Assembly (NCBI GenBank): GCA_031281765.1
Contig: JAITEX010000078.1
Span: 1-12,429 of the forward strand
Direction: 5' to 3'
Source of the DNA: Eubacteriales Family XIII. Incertae Sedis bacterium
GTDB lineage: Bacteria > Bacillota > Clostridia > Peptostreptococcales > Anaerovoracaceae
Length of the DNA: 12,429 bases
Every line of letters starts with the position of its first letter. The stretch's first letter is position 1. The position numbers and the translations under genes were made by a program. The notes below the pieces were generated by a model. That model searched no databases and was not told the DNA's origin. It worked only from the letters and a program-made list of their open reading frames with translations. Of this stretch, positions 1 through 6,690 are shown one piece after another.

Positions 1-858
1 CTCTTTTTGACGAGGCGGTGGGTGGATGTAAACGGTTATTACCGCTTCGCTAATGTGTGGACGGAAAACGATTCTTACGAGAGGGATGGCGCGAACATTC
101 CCGTGCGCGTGTACCGCCCAACCGCACCGGGCAAGGGTGGCGACGAGGCCCTGCCGGTAATCGTCTATATCCACGGCGGCGCCTTCAGCCTGTACAACCC
201 CGATATTTACGACCCGTTCCTGCGCGGCCTCTCACAGACCGCGAACGCCGTCGTCGTTGCGCCCGATTACCGGCTGACGCCGGAATATAAGTTCCCGACC
301 GGCTTCGATGACTCCTATGCGGGGCTGCTGTGGGCGAAGGAAAACGCCGCGCGGTTCGGCGGCTCGCCAGACACTATCTTCATCGGAGGCGACAGCTCCG
401 GCGGGAATTTCGCTGCCGCCGCCGCGCTCAAGGCACGGGACGAAAACGGCCCGAAGATAAGCGGCCAGATTCTGATATACCCCTTCGTGATTTTCAATCC
501 CGACAAGAGGGACCAGTCGGAAGAAAGGTATGGCAAGGGCTATTTCCTCGAATACAACAGTCAGGACAAAGGCATGACATACTATTTCAATGACTACGCC
601 GACTCCGATACGCCGTACGCCTCGCCGCTTCTCGCGGAGAGTTTGCAAGGCCTTCCGCGGGCGATATATCTCGGCGCGGAGTGCGACCCGCTGCTCGATC
701 AGGGCCTTATGTACGCCGCGAAGCTCGAAGACGACGGAAACGACGTTGAGGTCAAAATCTACGAGGGGATGATTCACGGCTACATAAACCAGCCGTATAA
801 AGAAACGTTCGATACGCTGAAAAGGATTCGGGAGTTTGTAGGGAAGGCGTCCTCCTGA
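1..858 (+). CDS. HSL-type alpha/beta hydrolase (esterase/lipase), probably 5'-partial
   Basis: This is a carboxylic-ester hydrolase of the hormone-sensitive-lipase branch of the alpha/beta hydrolase fold; the natural ester is unknown. Numbering from the TTG at position 7, the oxyanion motif HGGAF lies at residues 56-60, a YRLTPE strand-turn at 88-93, the nucleophile elbow GDSSG at 128-132 (Ser130), the acid in ECDPLLD (Asp227) and the base in MIHGY (His257). The triad is complete and the order is normal for the family. There is no signal peptide, so the enzyme is probably cytosolic. The frame stays open to base 1 and only six bases precede the TTG, so no ribosome site can be judged and the true start may lie outside the window. 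The fold is certain; the substrate is not. Confidence 0.9.
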   Translation, partial: LFLTRRWVDVNGYYRFANVWTENDSYERDGANIPVRVYRPTAPGKGGDEALPVIVYIHGGAFSLYNPDIYDPFLRGLSQTANAVVVAPDYRLTPEYKFPTGFDDSYAGLLWAKENAARFGGSPDTIFIGGDSSGGNFAAAAALKARDENGPKISGQILIYPFVIFNPDKRDQSEERYGKGYFLEYNSQDKGMTYYFNDYADSDTPYASPLLAESLQGLPRAIYLGAECDPLLDQGLMYAAKLEDDGNDVEVKIYEGMIHGYINQPYKETFDTLKRIREFVGKASS

Positions 859-883
859 ACGACGTATCCGAAATGTAGAAATA

Positions 884-892
884 TGTTAAAAT
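884..892 (+). promoter_or_regulatory. possible extended -10 promoter element for rpiB-upp
   Basis: The 73-nt gap before rpiB is A/T-rich and contains TGTTAAAAT, which fits an extended -10 (TGnTAAAAT). No good -35 hexamer stands 16-18 nt upstream, which an extended -10 can tolerate. It would start transcription about 30-40 nt before the rpiB start. This is a pattern match only. Confidence 0.3.
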
Positions 893-931
893 AGATACCG
901 ATAGTGTTTTCGCGTAGACAGGGAGGTTTTC

Positions 932-1366
932 ATGAAAATAGCGTTGGCGTCCGACCACGGCGGCTTTGAGCTGAAAAACAGGATTGCCGAATATCTGCGG
1001 TCTACGGGTATTGAAGTGAGCGACCTCGGGACGTATTCGGAGGAAGCTGCGGACTATCCCGTATGGGCGAAGAAATGCGCGGAAGCCGTAATGAACGGTG
1101 AGGCCGACAAGGGCATCGTCTTTTGCGGTACGGGCGTCGGCGTTTCGATAGCCGCGAACAAGGTGAAGGGCGCGCGCTGCGCTCTCGTGACGAGCAAATT
1201 CATGGCGGAGATGGCGGCGGCGCACAATCAGGCGAATATGCTTGCTCTCGGCGGTCGGACGACGTCGTTTGAGGACGCAACATTATACGTGGATACGTGG
1301 ATAGCTACACCGCCCGACCTTGCGGAGCGGCACGTGCGGCGCGTTGCCATGCTCGACGCGATGTAG
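932..1366 (+). CDS. rpiB: ribose-5-phosphate isomerase B
   Basis: RpiB interconverts ribose 5-phosphate and ribulose 5-phosphate in the non-oxidative pentose phosphate pathway; some RpiB/LacAB-family members act on allose or galactose phosphates instead. The 144-aa product has the usual length and the full set of motifs: ASDHGG near the N-terminus (Asp8, His9, ring opening), CGTGVGVSIAANK at 65-77 with the catalytic Cys65 and the phosphate-binding glycine loop, and AHNQANMLALGGR at 97-109 with His98. The start is the ATG preceded by GGGAGG (921-926). The stop is 20 nt before upp, and the two are probably one transcript linking ribose phosphate (the PRPP precursor) with PRPP-using uracil salvage. 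No sugar-catabolism genes are nearby, which favours the housekeeping role. Confidence 0.95.
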   Translation: MKIALASDHGGFELKNRIAEYLRSTGIEVSDLGTYSEEAADYPVWAKKCAEAVMNGEADKGIVFCGTGVGVSIAANKVKGARCALVTSKFMAEMAAAHNQANMLALGGRTTSFEDATLYVDTWIATPPDLAERHVRRVAMLDAM

Positions 1367-1386
1367 GCATACAAAGGAGAAGCAGA

Positions 1387-2016
1387 ATGGGGAAAATATA
1401 CGTCTTTGACCACCCGCTCATACATCACAAGACGGCGATGCTGCGGAACAAGAACACGAATACGAAGGATTTTCGCGAACTCGTCACGGAAATATCCCTG
1501 CTGATGGGTTATGAAGTGACGAAGAATATCCCGACGCGCGAGGTCGAAATCGAAACCCCGCTCGAACGGACGACGGTGAAAATGCTGACGGACAAGGACC
1601 TCGCGATAGTGCCGATACTGCGCGCCGGCCTTGGTATGCAGGACGCCTTCCTGAGCTTGGTCCCGAACGCGAAAGTCGGCTTTGTCGGCGTGTTCCGCGA
1701 CCCGGAAACGCATAGGCCCGTGGAATATTACTGCAAGCTGCCGGACGACATCGGCGAGCGGCAGGTCGTCGTGCTGGACCCCATGCTTGCGACAGGCGGC
1801 TCGGCCGTGGCGGCCGTGGACTTCATCAAGGAGAAAGGCGGCGGCCGCATCTCCTTTGTGTGCATTATCGCGGCGCCGGAAGGCATCGAAGCGCTTGCGA
1901 ACGCGCATCCGGACATCGACATCTACATAGCGCAGAAGGACCGGGAACTGAACGCGCACGCGTACATTCTGCCGGGGCTCGGGGATGCGGGGGACCGCAT
2001 CTACGGAACGAAATAA
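1387..2016 (+). CDS. upp: uracil phosphoribosyltransferase
   Basis: Upp salvages uracil by condensing it with PRPP to UMP and pyrophosphate in the cytosol. The 209-aa product matches the family length. It carries the PRPP-binding signature VVLDPMLATGGSA at about 128-140 and the C-terminal uracil-binding segment ILPGLGDAGDRIYGTK (about 194-209), with GDAGDR at 199-204. The N-terminal MGKIYVFDHPLIHHK is also typical. The frame is open for 30 codons upstream, but the ATG at 1387 follows AAAGGAGA (1373-1380), lies after the rpiB stop and gives the family length, so the longer version is rejected. It is probably co-transcribed with rpiB. No PyrR-type attenuator is visible in the 20-nt gap. Confidence 0.96.
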   Translation: MGKIYVFDHPLIHHKTAMLRNKNTNTKDFRELVTEISLLMGYEVTKNIPTREVEIETPLERTTVKMLTDKDLAIVPILRAGLGMQDAFLSLVPNAKVGFVGVFRDPETHRPVEYYCKLPDDIGERQVVVLDPMLATGGSAVAAVDFIKEKGGGRISFVCIIAAPEGIEALANAHPDIDIYIAQKDRELNAHAYILPGLGDAGDRIYGTK

Positions 2017-2096
2017 GGCTTGCCTGACGGAAAAAATTCTAAGCCTATGAGATAAGAGAGAGAAGTAAGTAAAGAAAAGAATGGACAGATAACTAT

Positions 2097-3368
2097 ATGG
2101 CATTGACAATACCCGATACTATCAGCACACATACGAATGTCTTCGACGTACTGAAGGAACGCGGCTTTATCGCGCAGACGACGCATGAGGATGAGATACG
2201 CGATTTGCTCGCGAATGAGAAGGTGAAATTCTACATCGGCTTCGACCCGACGGCGGACAGCCTGCACGTGGGGCATTTCATGCAAATCATCATCATGATG
2301 TATATGCAGAAATTCGGCCATACGCCGATAGTCCTTATCGGCGGCGGCACGGGTATGGTCGGCGACCCGTCCGGGCGTACGGATATGCGCAAATTGATGA
2401 CGACCGAGACCGTCGCGGAAAACTGCCGGCAGTTTGAAAAGACCTTCGGGCGTTTCCTTGACTTTTCGGAGGGCGGCGCGCTCATAGACAACAACGCCTA
2501 CTGGCTTTTAGACCTGAAATATGTGGACTTTATCCGCGACATAGGGCGGCATTTCAGCGTGAACACCATGCTGCGCGCGGAGTGCTTCAAGTCGCGCATG
2601 GAGCAGGGGCTCTCGTTCCTCGAGTTCAATTATATGCTGATGCAGTCCTATGACTTCCTCGTTTTGTATAAAAAGTACGGCTGCAAGATAGAGTTCGGCG
2701 GTGACGACCAGTGGTCGAATATCCTCGGCGGCGTGGATCTGATCCGGCGCGAGCTCGGCAAACAGGCTTACGGCATGACCTTCCGCCTCCTCACGACGAG
2801 CGAGGGCAAGAAGATGGGCAAGACGGAAAAAGGCGCGCTCTGGCTCGACGCTGAAAAGACGCCGCCTTATGATTTTTATCAGTATTGGCGGAATGTAGAG
2901 GACGCGGACGTCGGCATCTGCCTTTCGCTGCTCACCTTTTTGCCGATGGACGAAGTAAACCGGCTCGCGGCCCTGGAAGGTTCCGCTATAAATGAAGCAA
3001 AGGAAATCCTCGCGTTTGAGCTGACGGAATTGGTTCACGGAACCGATGAGGCGACACGCGCGCGGGAGGCTGCGCGCGCCCTGTTCGGGCAGAACGCGGG
3101 CGCCGGCAATCTCGAAGACGTGCCGACCACGGAGCTGCCCGCCGCGAACTTCGGCGGCGAAGGCATGGGCATCGTGGACCTTATACGTGAAATCGGCTTA
3201 GTCGCGAGCGGGAGCGAGGGCTTTCGCATTATCGGGCAGGGCGGCCTTATGATAGAGGACGTGAAGATTACCGACGCCAAGACGCGCGTTACGACGGGCG
3301 ACTTTACGGATGGCGCCCTACTCTTGCGCAAGGGAAAAAAGACGTACCACCGCGTAAAGATAGTATAG
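2097..3368 (+). CDS. tyrS: tyrosyl-tRNA synthetase
   Basis: This class Ic aminoacyl-tRNA synthetase charges tRNA-Tyr in the cytosol. The 423-aa product has the family's usual length. It shows YIGFDPTADSLHVGH (about 46-60, HIGH signature as HVGH at 57-60), QSYDFL (183-188) and GGDDQW (201-206) in the tyrosine/ATP pocket, and KMGKT (239-243) as the KMSKS loop. An S4 RNA-binding domain occupies about 356-421. The chosen ATG leaves a short extension before the conserved NVFDVLKERGFIAQ block. It has no convincing Shine-Dalgarno: the 50 nt upstream are A/G-rich but contain no GGAGG. No T-box leader (no AGGGTGG-type antiterminator) fits in the 80-nt gap after upp. The next gene starts 11 nt after the stop. 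Confidence 0.96.
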   Translation: MALTIPDTISTHTNVFDVLKERGFIAQTTHEDEIRDLLANEKVKFYIGFDPTADSLHVGHFMQIIIMMYMQKFGHTPIVLIGGGTGMVGDPSGRTDMRKLMTTETVAENCRQFEKTFGRFLDFSEGGALIDNNAYWLLDLKYVDFIRDIGRHFSVNTMLRAECFKSRMEQGLSFLEFNYMLMQSYDFLVLYKKYGCKIEFGGDDQWSNILGGVDLIRRELGKQAYGMTFRLLTTSEGKKMGKTEKGALWLDAEKTPPYDFYQYWRNVEDADVGICLSLLTFLPMDEVNRLAALEGSAINEAKEILAFELTELVHGTDEATRAREAARALFGQNAGAGNLEDVPTTELPAANFGGEGMGIVDLIREIGLVASGSEGFRIIGQGGLMIEDVKITDAKTRVTTGDFTDGALLLRKGKKTYHRVKIV

Positions 3369-3379
3369 GAAGAGAGACT

Positions 3380-4867
3380 GTGGCCGAAGAAGCAACGATA
3401 GATACCGAAAACAAGGAAGAACCGAAGAAGAAATCCCGCAAGGCGCTGAAGCTCTGGCTCGGGATTGGCATTCCCGTTCTTTTTTGCGCGCTTATAGCCG
3501 GCGGCATCTTCGCCGCGCATGAATATTATGAGGGCAAAGCTGTGCCGGGCAGCCGCATCGGGGACGTGGATGTTACGGGCCTGAAACCGGCGAGCATCGA
3601 GGCGGAAGTACAGAAACTGTTTGATTCCACGGTCATCACCTTAGAGGTTGACACGGGCGACGCATCGAAAGAATTCCTGAAGACCTCTGTGTCGCCGACC
3701 GACATCAATATGGAGCTTGACGCGGCGGCCACCGCGCGGAACGTCATCAATAAGGGGAATCGAACTAACATATTCGTCCGGTACCTGCCGATGTATTACA
3801 AGGCTACCGCGCTCGTGATGACGTACAGCCCTTCCGCGATACGGGAGTACCTGAGAAAGACCTTCCCCGAGGCGTTTGTGGACCCCGTAAACCCGGAGGT
3901 CTCCTATAGTGAGAATACCGGGAAATTTGCGGTGAAACCCGGGACAAAGGGCCTCGACCTTTCCGAAGAGGCTATGAACGAAATTGCGCTTGGCGTGTCG
4001 AAACGCCCGGGCGCGGTGGACATAAGCCTGCAGGCCCTTACCACGGACCCGCCCGTCCCGGACGAAACCGCCCAACAGGCCGCGGACAAGGCGGACGCGA
4101 TGCTCGAAGCGGAGCTGCGGTTCAACACGGGCAACGAAAAGGGCAGCAAGACCGCAAAAACTTCAAGAAAGAACATCGCCAAGCTGCTGGAGTTTCCTAC
4201 CGATGACAAAACGGGGCAGATGAACGTCACCGTTTCGCGGGCCAAAGCCAAGGACTATGTGAACGGCCCCTTAACGGAACGGCTCGGCGTAGCGCCAACG
4301 GATCAGGAAGCGATAGAGGACGGCAACGGCCGCGTACTGCTATTGATTGGTACCGGCAAGAACGGTACGAAGGTTGCTGACGCGGCGGGCGTCGCCGCGC
4401 AAATCGCGGACGCGCTCGAAAACGGCACGGCCCTGGATCTGACCGTCGGGCTTGAGGTCCGCGAATTTAGCACGACGCCGATAACCCCGGAGGACGGCGA
4501 GCGCTGGGCGGAAGTGGACCTTTCGAAACAACGCGCCTATTTCTACGAGGGGAAGGAACTCCTGCGCACCTGCGTCATCAGCTCCGGCACATCCAAGCAC
4601 GCGACGCGCACCGGAAACTTCAAGGTCTGGCTGAAAGTCCGCAAGCAGAACATGGAGGGCGGCAACGTGGAGGACGATTCCTATTACTTCACGCCGAACG
4701 TGGAGTGGATCAGCTACTTCGACCATGAGATAGCCTTCCATTACGCCTACTGGCATAATAACTTCGGCCATCCGATGAGCCATGGCTGTATCAATATGAA
4801 GAAAGACGACGCGATATTCTCGTACGACTATCTAAAAAAGGGCGACCGCGTCATCGTACACTATTAA
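3380..4867 (+). CDS. membrane-anchored L,D-transpeptidase (YkuD domain) with YoaR-like peptidoglycan-binding region
   Basis: This enzyme likely forms 3-3 cross-links in peptidoglycan or attaches proteins to it, outside the membrane. The 495-aa product has a lysine-rich cytosolic head (1-22), one membrane segment (about 23-46) and a long extracellular stem (about 55-370). The stem opens with GSRIGDVDVTGL, typical of the putative peptidoglycan-binding domain (PG_binding_4) found before YkuD or VanW domains. A C-terminal YkuD domain spans about 376-495. The catalytic signature is complete: His454, then SHGCIN at 467-472 with nucleophile Cys470. The start is GTG, with AGGAAGAGA just upstream and no alternative near the membrane segment. 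It starts 11 nt after tyrS, so it is probably co-transcribed. YkuD enzymes are generally insensitive to most beta-lactams except carbapenems; that is family knowledge, not visible here. Confidence 0.92.
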   Translation: MAEEATIDTENKEEPKKKSRKALKLWLGIGIPVLFCALIAGGIFAAHEYYEGKAVPGSRIGDVDVTGLKPASIEAEVQKLFDSTVITLEVDTGDASKEFLKTSVSPTDINMELDAAATARNVINKGNRTNIFVRYLPMYYKATALVMTYSPSAIREYLRKTFPEAFVDPVNPEVSYSENTGKFAVKPGTKGLDLSEEAMNEIALGVSKRPGAVDISLQALTTDPPVPDETAQQAADKADAMLEAELRFNTGNEKGSKTAKTSRKNIAKLLEFPTDDKTGQMNVTVSRAKAKDYVNGPLTERLGVAPTDQEAIEDGNGRVLLLIGTGKNGTKVADAAGVAAQIADALENGTALDLTVGLEVREFSTTPITPEDGERWAEVDLSKQRAYFYEGKELLRTCVISSGTSKHATRTGNFKVWLKVRKQNMEGGNVEDDSYYFTPNVEWISYFDHEIAFHYAYWHNNFGHPMSHGCINMKKDDAIFSYDYLKKGDRVIVHY

Positions 4868-4891
4868 GAGATTGCGGGCGTACCCGCAATC
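4865..4891 (+). repeat. palindromic repeat, copy 1 (short-loop form)
   Basis: A perfect inverted repeat, GATTGCGGG (4870-4878) and CCCGCAATC (4883-4891), encloses a 4-nt loop and starts at the stop codon of the L,D-transpeptidase gene. The 14 nt TAAGAGATTGCGGG recur exactly at 6548-6561, and CCCGCAAT recurs at 6583-6590, so this looks like a dispersed repeat family rather than a chance hairpin. No T-run follows, so it is not a classical rho-independent terminator. It could still protect the upstream mRNA end or dampen read-through into the adenosyltransferase gene. Confidence 0.65.
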
Positions 4892-4924
4892 CCGTAGCCG
4901 CGAGTAACGGAGTGGGGTAACAGA

Positions 4925-5413
4925 ATGAGCATTTACACAAAAAAGGGCGATACCGGGCAGACGAGCCTCGCGTCCGGCGAGCGCGTCGCAAAGCACGACG
5001 CGCGTGTGGAAGCCTATGGCGCGATAGACGAGCTGCAGGCCGTCATTGGTTTTGCGCGTTCGCTCTGCAAGAATGAGATGATCAGCGCCACCCTCTTTGA
5101 GATAGAAAGCAAACTCATCCCGATAATGGGCGAGCTTTCAATGAACGCGGCGGCTTCGGTCATTACGCAGGAAGACGTGGCACACCTTGAAACGCTCATT
5201 GACGAATACTCAAAGAGCCTGCCGCAGATGAAATCCTTCGAGATACCGGGCGCCACAGAATGCAGCTCGGTGATGCACCTCGCGCGGACCGTTTGCCGCC
5301 GCGCCGAGCGCCGGCTCTGCGCCCTTTCGGAAAATGAACCCGTACCGGGCGACCTGCTCGCGTGGATAAACCGCCTCTCCGACCTGCTCTTCACCTTCGC
5401 CCGCAGCGTATAA
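4925..5413 (+). CDS. PduO-type ATP:cob(I)alamin adenosyltransferase
   Basis: The enzyme transfers the adenosyl group of ATP to cob(I)alamin, making coenzyme B12 for radical mutases, diol dehydratases or class II ribonucleotide reductase. The 162-aa product is slightly shorter than many PduO proteins. It has the N-terminal ATP-binding segment YTKKGDTGQTSL (4-15), VEAYGAIDEL with Asp35, FEIPGAT (105-111, where Phe105 matches the residue that displaces the lower cobalamin ligand in studied PduO enzymes), ARTVCRRAERR (120-130) and NRLSDLLFTFAR (149-160). The middle (about 66-80) differs from the common DLGADLATP form. The start ATG follows GGAGTGGGG (4909-4917). No pdu, eut or cob genes are in the window, so it probably serves general B12 supply rather than one pathway. 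Confidence 0.93.
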   Translation: MSIYTKKGDTGQTSLASGERVAKHDARVEAYGAIDELQAVIGFARSLCKNEMISATLFEIESKLIPIMGELSMNAAASVITQEDVAHLETLIDEYSKSLPQMKSFEIPGATECSSVMHLARTVCRRAERRLCALSENEPVPGDLLAWINRLSDLLFTFARSV

Positions 5414-5493
5414 CATCCATCGCCGTTACGTTCTTTTACGATTTAATAATTCTCGTCAGGATTGAAAAGCGAGCGTCGATTTTTGTATGCAAT

Positions 5494-5523
5494 TTGACAA
5501 GGGGCGGCGAAACCCTATATAAT
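5494..5523 (+). promoter_or_regulatory. sigma-A type promoter of rplM-rpsI
   Basis: TTGACA (5494-5499) and TATAAT (5518-5523) both match consensus exactly, separated by 18 nt. Transcription should start near 5530, leaving a leader of about 150 nt before rplM. The strength suits a ribosomal protein operon. Confidence 0.85.
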
Positions 5524-5529
5524 ATTTCC

Positions 5530-5681
5530 TGCACTGTGCGTCAGAAATACCGCACCTCGTGCCCCGCGTCAGGCTGGCAAACCGGCCGCGAGCGGGACGT
5601 TGTAACTGTACCGAAAAAGATTCACGCGAATATTATGCGAGTAGCAGGCGGGAATCGGAGTAGGTAAGGAAGGAGAAATCC
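5530..5681 (+). promoter_or_regulatory. structured 5' leader of rplM-rpsI (candidate ribosomal-protein leader)
   Basis: From the predicted start site to rplM there are about 150 untranslated nt with two clear stem-loops. Hairpin 1 pairs GTGCG (5536-5540) with CGCAC (5551-5555). Hairpin 2 has outer pairing CGT+CCCGC (from 5558, with a 2-nt bulge) to GCGGGACG (5592-5599), and inner GGCTGG (5572-5577) to CCGGCC (5582-5587) around a CAAA loop. The rest runs to the ribosome site AAGGAGAAAT (5670-5679) and shows only weak pairing. In Bacillota rplM is known to carry a leader thought to mediate autoregulation by L13. Membership in that RNA family is inferred from position and structure, since its consensus cannot be aligned here. 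Confidence 0.5.
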
Positions 5682-6110
5682 ATGAGTAGTTTTATTGCAA
5701 AACCTCATGAGGTGGAAAGAAAGTGGTACGTCATTGACGCCGAAGGCCAGACTCTCGGCAGGCTTGCCAGCGAAATCGCATCCATTCTCAGAGGAAAGAA
5801 GAAACCCATCTACACGCCGCACGTCGATACGGGCGACTACGTGATTGTCATCAATGCCGAAAAGGTCGAGGTGACGGGCAAGAAGCGCAAGGAGAAAATC
5901 TACAAGCGCCATACGGGCTATCCGGGCGGCTTGCGCGAAACGACGTTCGAGAAGCTGATTGAGCGGCATCCGGACGAAATCATCCGCCATGCGGTGAAGG
6001 GCATGATGCCGAAGGGCAGGCTCGGCCGCCAGATGTATAAGAAGCTGAAAGTCTTTGTAGGTCCGGAGCATACGCACGCGGCACAGAAGCCCGAAGTATG
6101 GAATTTTTAA
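5682..6110 (+). CDS. rplM: 50S ribosomal protein L13
   Basis: L13 is an early-assembling protein of the large ribosomal subunit and binds 23S rRNA. The 142-aa product has the normal length. It contains the hallmark segments WYVIDAEGQTLGRLAS near residue 16, YTPHVDTGDYVIVINA near 45, KRHTGYPGG (about 74-82) and the C-terminal region MPKGRLGRQMYKKLKVFVGPEHTHAAQKPEV (split: MPKGRLGRQMYKKLK, then VFVGPEHTHAAQKPEV). The start ATG has a strong ribosome site (AAGGAGAAATCC). rpsI follows after 14 nt, the nearly universal bacterial pairing. Here the pair has its own promoter and is not preceded by rplQ or truA, unlike the arrangement in many Bacillota. Confidence 0.98.
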   Translation: MSSFIAKPHEVERKWYVIDAEGQTLGRLASEIASILRGKKKPIYTPHVDTGDYVIVINAEKVEVTGKKRKEKIYKRHTGYPGGLRETTFEKLIERHPDEIIRHAVKGMMPKGRLGRQMYKKLKVFVGPEHTHAAQKPEVWNF

Positions 6111-6124
6111 GGTAGGTGAAGATA

Positions 6125-6523
6125 ATGGCAGCAAAGAAACAGTATCCCGGGACGGGAAGAAGAAAGTCATCGGTCGCCAGAGTCCGCCTCATTCCGGGCA
6201 AGGGCGATATTACAATCAATAAGAAGCCGCTTGAAGAATATTTCGGCATGGAAATCATGCGGCGCGAGGTGCGCCGTCCGTTCGAAATCACAGGCGACGA
6301 GGGCAAGTTTGACGTCATCGCGACGGTTCACGGCGGCGGTTTCACGGGACAGGCAGGCGCGCTGCGCCACGGCATCTCCCGCGCGCTCTGCGTGGTGGAC
6401 GAAGAAACGAACCGCCCGCTGCTGAAAGCCGCAGGCTTCCTCACGCGCGACCCGCGCATGAAGGAACGGAAGAAATACGGCCTCAAGAAAGCGCGGAGAG
6501 CGAGCCAGTTCTCGAAGCGTTAA
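6125..6523 (+). CDS. rpsI: 30S ribosomal protein S9
   Basis: S9 sits in the head of the small subunit, and its C-terminal tail reaches the P-site tRNA. The 132-aa product has the signature YPGTGRRKSSVARVRL near the N-terminus, GGGFTGQAGALRHGISRAL in the middle and the basic end DPRMKERKKYGLKKARRASQ finishing in FSKR, with the conserved terminal KR that contacts tRNA. A GTG three codons upstream is in frame. The ATG at 6125 is preferred because the upstream AGGTAGGTG then serves as the ribosome site and the N-terminus fits the family. It is co-transcribed with rplM. Confidence 0.97.
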   Translation: MAAKKQYPGTGRRKSSVARVRLIPGKGDITINKKPLEEYFGMEIMRREVRRPFEITGDEGKFDVIATVHGGGFTGQAGALRHGISRALCVVDEETNRPLLKAAGFLTRDPRMKERKKYGLKKARRASQFSKR

Positions 6524-6531
6524 GCTGCGAA

Positions 6532-6620
6532 CTATTCCGGAGAAACGTAAGAGATTGCGGGTCACGCTCGCTTCACTTGCTGCCCGCAATGACAGCGATG
6601 GGGCTTGCAGTCCGGAACAG
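6532..6620 (+). repeat. nested palindrome, copy 2 of the ATTGCGGG repeat (long-loop form)
   Basis: Two inverted repeats are nested between rpsI and htpG. The outer arms are CTATTCCGGA (6532-6541) and TCCGGAACAG (6611-6620), with one mismatch. The inner arms are ATTGCGGG (6554-6561) and CCCGCAAT (6583-6590), around a 21-nt loop. The left inner arm and its flank (6548-6561) are identical to 4865-4878. There is no T-tract, so it is not a standard terminator, though it may define the 3' end of the rplM-rpsI transcript. The htpG -35 box lies inside the right-hand part of the element. Confidence 0.55.
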
Positions 6621-6633
6621 TATACGGTACAAT
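6605..6633 (+). promoter_or_regulatory. sigma-A type promoter of htpG
   Basis: TTGCAG (6605-6610) and TACAAT (6628-6633) are separated by exactly 17 nt. The expected start site, about 6640, falls inside the CIRCE element that begins four bases after the -10 box. The -35 box touches the right arm of the nested palindrome. Confidence 0.75.
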
Positions 6634-6636
6634 ATA

Positions 6637-6663
6637 TTAGCACTCTTATGGTGAGAGTGCTAA
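6637..6663 (+). promoter_or_regulatory. CIRCE operator (HrcA binding site) of htpG
   Basis: TTAGCACTC (6637-6645), a 9-nt spacer (6646-6654) and GAGTGCTAA (6655-6663) match the CIRCE consensus at every arm position. The symmetry extends three more bases on each side (6634-6666). CIRCE is the operator of the heat-shock repressor HrcA, usually placed before groES-groEL and the hrcA-grpE-dnaK-dnaJ operon. Here it overlaps the predicted start site of htpG, so HrcA should repress htpG until heat or misfolded protein titrates GroEL. Confidence 0.95.
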
Positions 6664-6690
6664 TATTTACGTAATGGAGGAGTAAAAGAC

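Noticed and set aside
1297..1386. 30-codon upstream extension of upp
   Set aside because: It overlaps the end of rpiB, has no ribosome site, and the ATG at 1387 with AAAGGAGA gives the normal 209-aa protein.
2016..2046. AGGCTT / AAGCCT inverted repeat after upp as a terminator
   Set aside because: Only 6 bp around a 19-nt loop and no T-run on the + strand; too weak to call.
752..2109. Long open frames on the minus strand opposite rpiB and upp (157 and 293 codons)
   Set aside because: They are shadows of conserved plus-strand genes in GC-rich DNA, have Arg/His/Val-rich compositions and no family motifs.
5470..5485. Small hairpin plus ATTTTTG after the adenosyltransferase as a terminator
   Set aside because: The stem is only about 3-4 bp (CGA/TCG) and would not terminate transcription reliably.
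5362..5667. A 101-codon open frame spanning the end of the adenosyltransferase gene and the rplM leader
   Set aside because: It overlaps the 3' end of a real gene, runs across the rplM promoter and structured leader, has no ribosome site and encodes nothing recognisable.
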